From: Oscillospiraceae bacterium
Lineage (GTDB): Bacteria > Bacillota_A > Clostridia > Oscillospirales > Oscillospiraceae
Direction: 5' to 3'
DNA: 55,584 bases
NCBI GenBank assembly: GCA_024690695.1
Contig: JAILOS010000033.1
Coordinates: 1-55,584 of the forward strand
Shown in pieces: positions 47,914 to 55,584 of the stretch (position 1 is its first letter; each line of letters opens with the position of its first letter). The notes under the pieces were generated by a model that was not told where the DNA came from, ran no database searches, and saw only the letters and a list, made by a program, of their open reading frames with translations. The position numbers and the translations under genes are program-made.

Positions 47914-49538
47914 GAGCTCCTCTTCTTTTCCGCCTGTTTCTTTTTTATCAGACGGCGCAGCGACGCCAGAGCGATCAGCGCCCACACGGCGCCCAGCGCG
48001 CTCAGCAGCGCGACGGAGCCCGGCGGCAGCGGCCCGCTTTCCAGCGAATTCTCCAGCCGGTGCAGCGCCGCGACGTCCTTGTAGATCTGGAGGATCGTGT
48101 TTTCGGTGACCTCCTTGTCCTTGTGCTGGCGGGGGTAGAGATTCACGCTCTCGATGAGCTGTCCCGCCGCGTCGCGCACGGAGGCGGAGCCGTTGAACAC
48201 CGGCGTCGTGAAGGTGTTGGCGGTGTTTTCCAGCAGCAGCTCGCTGGCCCGGATCTTGATCGCGTAATGATCGGCGTCCTCGCCGCTGCGGCTGAGATAG
48301 TCGAGGTAAGCCGGGTCGTTCTGCGCCTTGCTCGTCACCGGGACGTAGCCCTCGGTCTCGGCGTAGGGCAGCTGCACCTCGTTGGAGAGCAAGTACTGCA
48401 CGAACAGCCACGAGGCCAGGACCTCCTGCTCGTCGGCCTTGTTGAAAATACACACCGACGGCCCCTGCGAGATCATCACCGGGTGTTCGGGGTCGAACTG
48501 CGGCACGGGGCGCAGCTCGGTCTCGAAGCGCACCAGCCGGTCGGGCGCGATGTCCACCAGCGGGGCCTCCGAGCCCATCCAGGTCGCGCCGGCGGTGGAG
48601 TCCACGGCAAAAATGCACTGGCCGGCGTTGAGGAAGTTCGCGGGGTAGCTGACGTGCTTGAAGGTGTCGAAGGCGCCGCTGCGTGCGTGCTCGGCGATCT
48701 CCAGCAGCAGCTCCTTCGTCGTGTCGTTGAACAGCAGCACCTCGCCCTCGCTCGTCGAGTAGTCCGCGCCGCGCTGGCGGAGCATCTGGATCATCATGTT
48801 GTCGGTGGACTTGTAGATGAAGGGGATAATCGTCTTCTGGCCGTTGACCTTGAAGGTCTCGCCGTCGGCCTCCTTCTCCAGCGCCTTCTCCGAGACCTCC
48901 CAGACGAAGTCCCAGGTCAGCACCTCCGGCAGCTCGTAGCCGAGCTTTTCCACATAGGTCTTGTTGACGTAGCAGGCCTCGGTCGAGCGCATGAAGGGCA
49001 GCGCGTACGTATGGCCGTCCAGCACGCATTCGCTCAGGAACTGCGGCACGATCTCGTCCTTCGTCGGCCCGTCGAAGCGCAGCTCGCTGCCTCCGAGCCC
49101 GTAGCGCGCGTCGTCCATGAAGCGGTCGAGCGGCAGCATCACGCCCTCGCCGGTCATATAGGTCGCGATATGGTCCGGGTAGGTGACGCAGACGTTCGGC
49201 GTCGTGCCGGTGTTGATGTTCGTGATGACGTCGTTGTAAATGCGGCCGTAGTCGGTGTAGAAGATCAGCTTGACGGTGACGTTGGGATAGAGCGCCTGGA
49301 ACTCGTCCCTCGCCTTCTGATAGATGGCGATCTGGGTCTTGTTGGTGTCGTTCTTGGCCCAGAACTTGATCTCGACCGGGCGGCTGTCGTCAAAGGCCGC
49401 GGCCGGCTCCGGCAGCACGGTCTCCTTCGGGGCGCTTCCCTCCGCCTCGGGCTCGGCGCGCTTGCCGTGGCAGGCCGAGAGGGCGCAGAGCATCGCCAGC
49501 GCGAGCAGCAGCCCGAGCGCTTTTCTGAAAAGGCTCAT
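47910..49538 (-). CDS. ABC transporter extracellular solute-binding protein (family 1) with C-terminal TM helix
   Basis: 542 residues. Lipobox LCALSAC with Cys23, followed by a type-1 sugar-binding-protein fold: VEIKFWAKNDTNKTQIAIYQKARDEFQALYPNVTVKLIFY, VCVTYPDHIATYMTGEGVMLPLDRFMDD, YALPFMRSTEACYVNKTYVEKLGYELPEVLTWDFVWEVSEKA and SWLFVQYLLSNEVQ...TEGYVPVTSKA. Unusually, about 100 extra C-terminal residues end in a TM helix (PPGSVALLSALGAVWALIALASLRRLIKKK), giving anchors at both ends. The ATG overlaps the permease stop; AGGAGGGACGAAGGG precedes it. Ligand probably a sugar or sugar-phosphate derivative. Confidence 0.88.
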   Translation of the reverse strand: MSLFRKALGLLLALAMLCALSACHGKRAEPEAEGSAPKETVLPEPAAAFDDSRPVEIKFWAKNDTNKTQIAIYQKARDEFQALYPNVTVKLIFYTDYGRIYNDVITNINTGTTPNVCVTYPDHIATYMTGEGVMLPLDRFMDDARYGLGGSELRFDGPTKDEIVPQFLSECVLDGHTYALPFMRSTEACYVNKTYVEKLGYELPEVLTWDFVWEVSEKALEKEADGETFKVNGQKTIIPFIYKSTDNMMIQMLRQRGADYSTSEGEVLLFNDTTKELLLEIAEHARSGAFDTFKHVSYPANFLNAGQCIFAVDSTAGATWMGSEAPLVDIAPDRLVRFETELRPVPQFDPEHPVMISQGPSVCIFNKADEQEVLASWLFVQYLLSNEVQLPYAETEGYVPVTSKAQNDPAYLDYLSRSGEDADHYAIKIRASELLLENTANTFTTPVFNGSASVRDAAGQLIESVNLYPRQHKDKEVTENTILQIYKDVAALHRLENSLESGPLPPGSVALLSALGAVWALIALASLRRLIKKKQAEKKRSS

Positions 49539-50398
49539 CCCTTCGTCCCTCCTCTCGACACGCCCTCCATGATCTTGTTGCGGAAGACCAGGAACAGGAT
49601 GATCAGCGGCAGCGACACGGCCACGACCGCGGCCATCATCGCCGGCACGTTTTCGCGGCCGAAGCCGTTCTCCCGCAGCTCCTGGATGCCGTTGGACACG
49701 AGGAAATAGGCCTTGTCGTCGGTGATCAGGCGCGGCCAGACGTAGCTGTTCCAGCACTCGATGACCTTGAGGATGACGACGGTGACGACGGTGGGCCGGC
49801 AGATCGGCAGCATGACCTTGAACAGGTACTTGAGGTCGGAGGTGCCGTCGACCTTCGCGGCCTTGTAGAGCTCCTCGGGGATCTGCTCAAAGTTCTCCTT
49901 GAGCAGGTAGATATAGAACACGCTCGTCACCGAGGGCAGGATCAGGCCCCAGAAGGTGTTGCGCATGTTCCAGTGCGTGATCGTGACGAAGTTCGTGATG
50001 ACGACGAGCTCGTTCGGGATCATCATCAGCGCGAGGAACAGCGAGAAGACCAGGTTTTTCCCCCGGAATTTCAGCCGCGCGAAGGCGTAGGCCGCGAAGA
50101 CGATCACGGCGAGCATCATCGCGGTGGTCGCGAGGGTGAAGATCAGCGTGTTGCTGAAATAGCGGGCCAGCGGCACCCCGGTGAAGGCGGTGACGTAGTT
50201 TTCCGCTGTGGGGCTGAGCGTGAAGAAGGCCGGGATACGCTCGGCGCTGTAGGCGCCGTAGCTCTTGACGGAGCTGAGCAGCATCCAGTAGAACGGGAAA
50301 AGCACGATCAGCGCCCAGAGCGTCAGCAGCGCGTAGATCAGCGTCTTGCGCGCCCGCTCGCCGCTTCTGGCCCGGCGTTCGACGGTTTCGTAATCCAT
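49535..50398 (-). CDS. Carbohydrate ABC transporter permease (MalG type)
   Basis: 287 residues, six TM helices. The coupling (EAA) loop reads EELYKAAKVDGTSDLKYLFKVMLPICRP. LLTLWALIVLFPFYWMLLSSVK at the N-terminus and NKIMEGVSRGGTKG at the C-terminus are typical of MalG/UgpE permeases. The start at MDYETVERRARSG follows GGGAGGGGC; longer open frame upstream overlaps the partner permease. Confidence 0.92.
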   Translation of the reverse strand: MDYETVERRARSGERARKTLIYALLTLWALIVLFPFYWMLLSSVKSYGAYSAERIPAFFTLSPTAENYVTAFTGVPLARYFSNTLIFTLATTAMMLAVIVFAAYAFARLKFRGKNLVFSLFLALMMIPNELVVITNFVTITHWNMRNTFWGLILPSVTSVFYIYLLKENFEQIPEELYKAAKVDGTSDLKYLFKVMLPICRPTVVTVVILKVIECWNSYVWPRLITDDKAYFLVSNGIQELRENGFGRENVPAMMAAVVAVSLPLIILFLVFRNKIMEGVSRGGTKG

Positions 50399-50412
50399 TC
50401 TTGCCCCTCCCC

Positions 50413-51303
50413 TCAGCTTCTCACGCTCTTGCGGCTGATCATCAGGTTGATCACCGTGATCGTGAAGACGATGACGAACAGGATCAGCGCGGCGGCCGAG
50501 GCGTAGGACGGGTAGCCGCCGGAGTTGCCGTAGAGCATGTCGTAGACGTAGCCGACGATGGTGTTCATGCCGGCCTCGTTGAGGTTGACGCCGAAGATGG
50601 CTACCTCGTCGGAATAGGCCTTGAAGGCGCCGATGAAGCCGGTGATGACGAGGTAGAAGATCATCGGGGAGATCATCGGCAGGGTGATGCGCGTGAAGAT
50701 GCGCCAGCGCGGCGTGCCGTCCACCCGCGCGGCCTTGTAGTAGTCCGGGTTCACCGAGGCCAGGGCGCTGGTGAGGATCAGGATCTTGAAGGGCATCACG
50801 ACCCAGACCGTGTACAGGCACATCACCAGCATCTTCGCCCAGTAGGGGCCGCTGATGAAGTCCACGGCGCTGCCGCCGAGCGCCATGATCAGGACGTTGA
50901 CGAGTCCCGGCGACTCCGGCGTCTGCTTGAAGAGGATCATGAACACGAGGCCGACGGCCAGCGTGTTCGTCACGTAGGGCAGGAAAAACACGGTCTGATA
51001 GGCCTTGCGCAGGGGCTTGATCGCGCTCAGCCCCAGGGAGATCAGCAGCGCGAGGCCCGTGGACAGCGGCACCGTGATGACGACGAGGATGAAGGTGTTC
51101 TTCACCGCCTGCAGGAAGAAGGGATCGCGCAGGACGTGCGCGTAGTTGTACCAGCCGACGCCCGTGTAGCTCTGCGAGGCGAAGTTGAACTTCTCCTCGA
51201 AGGAATAGGTCAGCACGTCGAACAGCGGGTAGACCATGAACACGCCCAGAAACGCGATGGCCGGCAGCAGGTAGAGCCAGGCCTTCCGATTGTTCTTTTC
51301 CAT
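50413..51303 (-). CDS. Carbohydrate ABC transporter permease (MalF/UgpA type)
   Basis: 296 residues, six TM helices. WLYLLPAIAFLGVFMVYPLFDVLTYSF at the N-terminus and the EAA loop DYYKAARVDGTPRWRIFTRITLPMISP. Pairs with the MalG-type permease 14 bases downstream. GGCGGAGGCGCGC precedes the ATG chosen at 51303. Confidence 0.92.
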   Translation of the reverse strand: MEKNNRKAWLYLLPAIAFLGVFMVYPLFDVLTYSFEEKFNFASQSYTGVGWYNYAHVLRDPFFLQAVKNTFILVVITVPLSTGLALLISLGLSAIKPLRKAYQTVFFLPYVTNTLAVGLVFMILFKQTPESPGLVNVLIMALGGSAVDFISGPYWAKMLVMCLYTVWVVMPFKILILTSALASVNPDYYKAARVDGTPRWRIFTRITLPMISPMIFYLVITGFIGAFKAYSDEVAIFGVNLNEAGMNTIVGYVYDMLYGNSGGYPSYASAAALILFVIVFTITVINLMISRKSVRS

Positions 51304-51316
51304 GCGCGCCTCCGCC

Positions 51317-52414
51317 TTATTCGGCCTCGAAGGGGATGCGCTCTCCGCTCTCGGCATCGAATAGGAAGAGCTTGTTCGGCTTGAGGAAGAAGCGCACGGT
51401 CTCCCCGCTCGCGCCGCCGCGCTCCTCGGCGGGGATGATGGCGCGGATCGCGGCCTCGGCCGCCGGGTGGACGGAGACGACGCTGGTGTCGCGCCCCATG
51501 ACCTCCACGGCCTGCAGCGCGCACTGCAGAGGCCCGTTTTTGCCCAGCACGAAGCCCTCCGGCCGCACGCCGACCAGCACGTTTCCCTCGACGGCGCAGC
51601 GCAGGCGCAGCACGCGGTCTTCGCCGAGGAAGAGCGCGCCGTTTTTCAGCTCGCCCCGGAAGACGTTGATCGGCGGGGTGCCGAGGAAGCGGGCGACGAA
51701 GAGGTTCGCCGGCTCGTCGTAGACCGCCTGCGGCTGTCCGATCTGCTGCACGACGCCGTCCTTCATCACAACGATGAAGTCGGAGATGCTCATGGCCTCC
51801 TCCTGGTCGTGGGTGACGAAGATGGTCGTGATGCCGGTCTCGCGCTGGATGCGGCGGATCTCCTCGCGGGTCTGCAGGCGCAGCCGCGCGTCGAGGTTCG
51901 ACAGCGGCTCGTCGAGCAGCAGCACCCGCGGCCGCTTGACCAGCGCGCGGGCGATCGCGACGCGCTGCTGCTGGCCGCCGGACATCTCGCCGGGCTTGCG
52001 GTCCATCAGCTTTTCGATCTGCACGAGACGCGCGGCCTCCTCGGCCTTGTCCAGCATCTCCTGCTTCGTCAGCTTTTCCTCGCCGCGCAGGTTCTGCAGC
52101 GGGAAAAGGATGTTCTGCCGCACGGTCAGGTGGGGATAGAGCGCGTAGTTCTGGAACACAAGGCCGACGCCGCGGTTTTCCGGCGGGAGCCGGGTCACGT
52201 CGTCCTGGCCGAAGAAGATCTTTCCCTCGGTGGGCGTCTCCAGCCCGGAGATCAGGTTGAGCGTGGTGCTTTTTCCGCAGCCGGAGGGGCCGAGCAGGCC
52301 GATCAGCTTGCCGTCCGGGATCTCGAAGTTGAAATCGTTGACGGCGATCACGTCCGGCTCTTTCTTGTTGCGGTTCGGGAACCTTTTGGTCAGATGCTCA
52401 AGAACGACTTTCAT
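51317..52414 (-). CDS. Sugar ABC transporter ATPase (UgpC/MsmX/MalK type)
   Basis: 365 residues. Walker A GPSGCGKST, Q-loop VFQNYALYPHLTV, signature MSGGQQQRVAIARAL, Walker B VLLLDEPLSNLDARLR, H-loop VTHDQEEAM, and a C-terminal TOBE/OB domain (GVRPEGFVLG...). Energises the two downstream permeases. Having the ATPase first in the operon, with a dedicated promoter, is less usual, since CUT1 systems in Firmicutes often share a distant MsmX. The ATG at 52414 begins the conserved MKVVLEHLTKRF; the ribosome site is weak. Confidence 0.93.
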   Translation of the reverse strand: MKVVLEHLTKRFPNRNKKEPDVIAVNDFNFEIPDGKLIGLLGPSGCGKSTTLNLISGLETPTEGKIFFGQDDVTRLPPENRGVGLVFQNYALYPHLTVRQNILFPLQNLRGEEKLTKQEMLDKAEEAARLVQIEKLMDRKPGEMSGGQQQRVAIARALVKRPRVLLLDEPLSNLDARLRLQTREEIRRIQRETGITTIFVTHDQEEAMSISDFIVVMKDGVVQQIGQPQAVYDEPANLFVARFLGTPPINVFRGELKNGALFLGEDRVLRLRCAVEGNVLVGVRPEGFVLGKNGPLQCALQAVEVMGRDTSVVSVHPAAEAAIRAIIPAEERGGASGETVRFFLKPNKLFLFDAESGERIPFEAE

Positions 52415-52461
52415 GGCGGGCAATCCACTCCGATCCTTAAAAAATGGGCTCTTTCGCTTCA

Positions 52462-52490
52462 ATTAAAACCCAAAGGCGCGGAGAAGTCAA
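52462..52490 (-). promoter_or_regulatory. Promoter of the sugar ABC operon
   Basis: Minus strand: TTGACT (52490-52485), 17-base spacer, TTTAAT (52467-52462). It excludes a longer start for the ATPase gene. Confidence 0.65.
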
Positions 52491-52555
52491 GCGGAGTTTG
52501 CCCGGGCGGCCGCGGGGAAGGCGAGCCGCCGCCGCGGAAAAAACGCAAAGAATGA

Positions 52556-52584
52556 TTGAAAAAACGGTCGGAATGAGGTATGAT
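52556..52584 (+). promoter_or_regulatory. Promoter of the VTC-DUF4956 operon
   Basis: TTGAAA (52556-52561), 17-base spacer, TATGAT (52579-52584), 35 bases before the ATG; divergent from the sugar-transport promoter. Confidence 0.75.
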
Positions 52585-52619
52585 AAAGTGTAAAGTCTTT
52601 TTTGCGCGGGAGAAGGACC

Positions 52620-53342
52620 ATGAAAGACACCGTTTTCACCTTCAAGCGCTACGAAAAAAAATACCTGCTCTCCGCCTCGCAGTACGGGGCGCTGTGGGAA
52701 AAGCTGCGGGAGCATCTGGTGCCGGACCGGTATTTTCAAAGCACCGTCTGCAGCGTCTATTACGACAGCGACGACTTTTCGCTGATCCGCCATTCGCTGG
52801 ACCGCCCGGTCTACAAGGAGAAGCTGCGGCTGCGCAGCTACAACGTCCCCGGCCCGGAGGACCCCGTTTTCGTAGAGCTGAAAAAGAAATACAAGGGCGT
52901 CGTGTACAAGCGGCGCATCGAGCTGCCGGAGCAGCTGGCCGAGCGCTATCTGCGCGGCGAGGCGCATCCGGCCGAGGACAGCCAGATCCTGCACGAGGTG
53001 GATTATTTTCTGAAAACGAACCCCGTCGGCCCGAAGGTCTTCATCGCCTGCGACCGGAGCGCCTGGGTCGACCGCGAGGAGCCGGAGCTGCGCGTCACCT
53101 TCGACGAGAACCTGCGCTGGCGCGGCACGGAGCTGAGCCTGACCGCCGGCAGCGACGGCGCCCCGCTCACCGCCCCGGGCGAGGTGCTGATGGAAATCAA
53201 ATTCCCGCAGGCCGCCCCCGTCTGGCTGGCCCACGCTCTCAGCGAGTTGTCGCTCTTCCCGGTCAGCTTCTCGAAATACGGGACCTGCTACACCCGCGAT
53301 CTGCTTGAAAAATACTTTATTGGAGTGATTGTCTGTGTTTAA
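52620..53342 (+). CDS. VTC-domain protein (polyphosphate polymerase-like)
   Basis: 240 residues, a single VTC domain (PF09359), the tunnel fold that makes polyphosphate from ATP in yeast Vtc4. Basic tunnel motifs are present: RYEKKYLL, YKEKLRLRSY, VFVELKKKYKGVVYKRRI, RVTFDENLRWRG and EVLMEIKFP with the metal-binding Glu. The SPX domain of the eukaryotic proteins is absent, as in other bacterial members. AGAAGGACC precedes the ATG. The next gene starts within its last codons. Whether the product is polyphosphate or another phosphopolymer is unproven in this gene family context. Confidence 0.88.
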   Translation: MKDTVFTFKRYEKKYLLSASQYGALWEKLREHLVPDRYFQSTVCSVYYDSDDFSLIRHSLDRPVYKEKLRLRSYNVPGPEDPVFVELKKKYKGVVYKRRIELPEQLAERYLRGEAHPAEDSQILHEVDYFLKTNPVGPKVFIACDRSAWVDREEPELRVTFDENLRWRGTELSLTAGSDGAPLTAPGEVLMEIKFPQAAPVWLAHALSELSLFPVSFSKYGTCYTRDLLEKYFIGVIVCV

Positions 53343-53997
53343 TAGCGTTATTGGCGCCCAACTCACCCTTTTCGCCTTTCTGATCTGCCTCGGCGGCGCG
53401 ATCGTGCTCGGCGTGCTGACCGCGCTGGTCTTTTCCTTCCGCAGCCGCAGCAGCACGACGCTGGCGCTCGCGCTGGCGCTGCTGCCGCCGATCGTGACGC
53501 TCGTGATCATGATGGTCAACGGGAACATCGGCGCGGGCCTCGCCGTCGCGGGCACCTTTTCGCTGGTGCGCTTCCGCAGCGCGCCGGGCACCGCGAAGGA
53601 TATCTGCGGCATCTTCATGGCCACGGCCATCGGCCTCGCCTGCGGCATGGGCTACGTCGGCGTCGCGGCGCTGTTCTTCCTCGTGATGGCCGTCTTCGTG
53701 CTGGCGCTGGCGCTGGCGCGTCTGGGCGAGGTCAGCAGCGCCTACCGGCACCTGAAGATCACGATCCCGGAGAACCTCGAGTACGACGGGCTGTTCGACG
53801 ATCTGTTCGCCAAGTACACCGTGCGGCACGAGCTGACCAAGGTGAAGACCACAAACATGGGCACGCTCTACGAGCTGAGCTACGATATCTATCTGAAAAG
53901 CGCCGAGGTGCCGAAGGAGTTCATCGACGCGATCCGCTGCCGCAACGGCAATCTGAACATCATCTGCGGCCGCTGCAACGACAGCGAGATGCTGTGA
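53335..53997 (+). CDS. DUF4956 membrane protein
   Basis: 220 residues. Four TM helices (FAFLICLGGAIVLGVLTAL, TLALALALLPPIVTLVIMMV, GIFMATAIGLACGMG, YVGVAALFFLVMAVFVLALALA) with the conserved AVAGTFSLVRFRSAPGTAKDI stretch, then a cytoplasmic ferredoxin-like domain (LKITIPENLEYDGLFDDLFAKYT...). DUF4956 proteins are regular neighbours of VTC-domain and CotH genes; function unknown. The GTG start nine bases after GGAG overlaps the VTC stop by eight bases; a TTG six bases earlier is too close to the ribosome site. Confidence 0.88.
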   Translation: MFNSVIGAQLTLFAFLICLGGAIVLGVLTALVFSFRSRSSTTLALALALLPPIVTLVIMMVNGNIGAGLAVAGTFSLVRFRSAPGTAKDICGIFMATAIGLACGMGYVGVAALFFLVMAVFVLALALARLGEVSSAYRHLKITIPENLEYDGLFDDLFAKYTVRHELTKVKTTNMGTLYELSYDIYLKSAEVPKEFIDAIRCRNGNLNIICGRCNDSEML

Positions 53998-54007
53998 GGT
54001 AAAAACC

Positions 54008-55492
54008 ATGAAAAAACGTCTTGCTCTTCTTCTGGTCCTTCTGCTGGCCCTGGCTCTCGCCGGCTGCGCCGACCCCGTGATCGGCGATCCGGCCCCCGGG
54101 GACGAACAGGCCGCGGCCACGCCTCCGGCCGACGCGGTGATCCTGCTCGAGGGCGACAGCGCCAGCTATCCCGGCGGCGGCGTCGCCATCAGCGGCAGCA
54201 CCGTCACCGTCACCGCCCCCGGCACCTACGCCGTGCGCGGGACGCTCAACGACGGGCAGCTCATCGTCAACACCGGGGAGATCCCCGGCAACGTCACCCT
54301 CGTCTTCGACGGGGCGGACGTCACCTGCCTGGGCGACTCGGCCGTTTACGTCGCGCAGGCCAAAAACGTCAACATCGTGCTCGCCGCCGGCAGCGTCAAC
54401 CGCGTCTGCTCCGGCGTCGAGGCCGACATGGCCGCCTGGAACGACCAGGCCACGGGCGCGGCCATCTTCGCCGAGGACGACCTCGACATCAAGGGCGAGG
54501 GCAGCCTCGCCGTGTACGGCTACCGCAACAGCGGCATCGTCTGCAAGGACGACCTCGACCTGCAGGGCGGCACGGTCACCGTGCTGGCGGCCAACAACGG
54601 CGTGCGCGGCAGCGAGTCCGTGTGCATCACGGGCGGCTCGCTCACCGTGGAGGCCGGCCACGACGGCGTGAAGGCCACCTCGGCCAAAAAAGAGGGCAAG
54701 GGCTGGCTGCACGTCGAGGGCGGCACGGTCTCGGTAGTCTGCCAGGGCGACGGGCTGAGCGCCGAATCGGAGCTGACGGTCTCGGGCGGCTCGGTCAGCG
54801 TACGCACGAAGGGCGATCCGGACGAGCTCAGCTGCAAGGGTCTCAAGGCCAAAACCGCGCTGACGGTGTCCGGCGGCACGCTGGACGTCGAGGCGCAGGA
54901 TCACGCGCTGCACAGCGCCGGCCCCCTGAGCGTCACCGGCGGCAGCGTGCGCGCGGTCTCCGCGGCAGCGAAGGGCCTGGCCGCGCACGAGACGATCACG
55001 GTCGCCGACTGCGAGCTCACGGTGCGCGCGGCGAAGGACGGGCTGGAGTCCGTCACGGAGCTGGTCTTCGAGTCCGGCGTCGTGAACGTGACGGCCGCCG
55101 AGGACGGCCTGAAGGCCGGCGAAAAGGGAACGGGCTTCGACGAGCCCACCGGCGCGGTAACCGTGCGCGGCGGCGAGATCCGCGTCAGCGCGGGCGAAGA
55201 CCCGATCGACGCAGGCCGTGGCCTCACGGTCGAGGGCGGCTCGCTCTTCGCGATCGGCAGCAGCTTCTCCAAGCAGCTGAACGTGACGAGCTCCCTGCCC
55301 TGCCTGCGCTTCTCCTCCGGCGGGGCGAGCGGCGTCGCGGCGAAGATCCTGCTCGGTAAAACCGAGCTCTTCTCGCTCAATGCCTTCTACGATTTCAACA
55401 CGGTCTGGCTCTTTGACGAGGGTCTGACCTCCGGCACGGAATACATTCTCTCCGCGGGCGGCTCCCGCGCGCTGGCGAAGGCGGTCTCGTGA
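54008..55492 (+). CDS. Carbohydrate-binding beta-helix lipoprotein (Cthe_2159-like)
   Basis: 494 residues. Lipobox ALAGC with Cys20; then many short beta-helix rungs of the form GDLDLQGGTVTVLAANNGVRGSESVCITGGSLTVEAGHDGVKA, rich in GG-T/S-V/L and DGL. This matches the DUF4353/Cthe_2159 family of calcium-dependent polysaccharide-binding parallel beta-helices found beside CotH and VTC genes. It would sit on the outer face of the membrane and bind acidic or cell-surface glycan. GAGG eight bases before the ATG. The stop overlaps the next start. Confidence 0.85.
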   Translation: MKKRLALLLVLLLALALAGCADPVIGDPAPGDEQAAATPPADAVILLEGDSASYPGGGVAISGSTVTVTAPGTYAVRGTLNDGQLIVNTGEIPGNVTLVFDGADVTCLGDSAVYVAQAKNVNIVLAAGSVNRVCSGVEADMAAWNDQATGAAIFAEDDLDIKGEGSLAVYGYRNSGIVCKDDLDLQGGTVTVLAANNGVRGSESVCITGGSLTVEAGHDGVKATSAKKEGKGWLHVEGGTVSVVCQGDGLSAESELTVSGGSVSVRTKGDPDELSCKGLKAKTALTVSGGTLDVEAQDHALHSAGPLSVTGGSVRAVSAAAKGLAAHETITVADCELTVRAAKDGLESVTELVFESGVVNVTAAEDGLKAGEKGTGFDEPTGAVTVRGGEIRVSAGEDPIDAGRGLTVEGGSLFAIGSSFSKQLNVTSSLPCLRFSSGGASGVAAKILLGKTELFSLNAFYDFNTVWLFDEGLTSGTEYILSAGGSRALAKAVS

Positions 55493-55584
55493 ACGCCGGA
55501 AGCGGGCCGGAAAAGTCCGGCAAAAAGCGCTGCCGCCGCGCGGCCGCCGGAGCGGTGGCCGCGGTGACGGCGGTGAGCGTGGCC
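55489..55584 (+). CDS. Start of a membrane or exported protein (3' partial)
   Basis: A GTG overlapping the previous stop (GTGA) opens a frame of 32 codons to the window end: a Gly/Ser start, a basic cluster (EKSGKKRCRRAA) and a hydrophobic run AGAVAAVTAVSVA, a typical signal anchor. In this conserved cluster the fourth gene is usually a CotH kinase-family protein, so that is the best guess, but no CotH sequence is visible yet. Confidence 0.55.
   Translation, partial: MNAGSGPEKSGKKRCRRAAAGAVAAVTAVSVA

Overview
The window is GC-rich DNA from what looks like an endospore-forming member of the Clostridia, probably a gut Oscillospiraceae-type organism. The support is a SpoIVB sporulation protease, strong AGGAGG-type ribosome binding sites, sigma-A-type promoters (TTGACA-N17-TATAAT), bifunctional RelA, FHA-SEDS plus PBP cell-wall genes, and a VTC/DUF4956 cluster. 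The lineage is an inference from gene content; no rRNA or tRNA gene was seen.

Layout. 0-1 kb: the 3' end of a secreted fn3 protein, a REP-repeat block and a fragment of a REP-associated transposase. 1-6.7 kb: a plus-strand operon for a SEDS glycan polymerase with an FHA domain, its PBP transpeptidase, an ABC-F ATPase and a YdcF-like membrane protein. 7.2-14.6 kb: a minus-strand operon of a Cys-rich small protein, a LytTR regulator, a DUF3021 membrane protein and a 2067-residue secreted protein. 15.4-23.1 kb: two more secreted proteins, one with LRRs and an EF-hand loop and one with a transglutaminase-like domain. All three end in the same four-unit fn3 tail. 23.2-39.1 kb: a surface polysaccharide locus, all on the minus strand. 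It holds an ABC exporter pair, a WbaP/WcaJ-type initiating transferase, rfbABC without rfbD, four glycosyltransferases (two of WecF type), an ATP-grasp ligase, WbqC, a DegT aminotransferase, a lactate/malate dehydrogenase homologue and a Wzy/WaaL-like membrane protein.

39.2-44.6 kb: a plus-strand recJ-rel-dtd-MBL hydrolase operon whose promoter carries a perfect palindrome. 44.7-45.7 kb: spoIVB. 46.0-47.0 kb: a promoterless fn3-tail fragment and a REP composite, an inverted near-copy of the end of the 15.4-20.2 kb gene and its flank. 47.1-52.4 kb: a lipoprotein and a sugar-type ABC importer (ATPase, two permeases, binding protein). 52.6 kb to the end: VTC polyphosphate-polymerase-like protein, DUF4956 membrane protein, a beta-helical carbohydrate-binding lipoprotein and the start of another membrane or secreted protein.

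How it fits together. The window is dominated by the cell envelope: wall synthesis, an exported glycan and large secreted repeat proteins. Most long spacers are mosaics of palindromic repeats. These include three stem classes of a REP family with a GTAG foot, long GC-rich hairpins, and an inverted-repeat element ending in TGTCAT/ATGACA. They lie immediately 3' of every fn3-tail gene, so coding tail plus flank forms a shared recombinogenic module. Two copies in inverted orientation, about 1 kb each, bracket roughly 30 kb including the polysaccharide locus.
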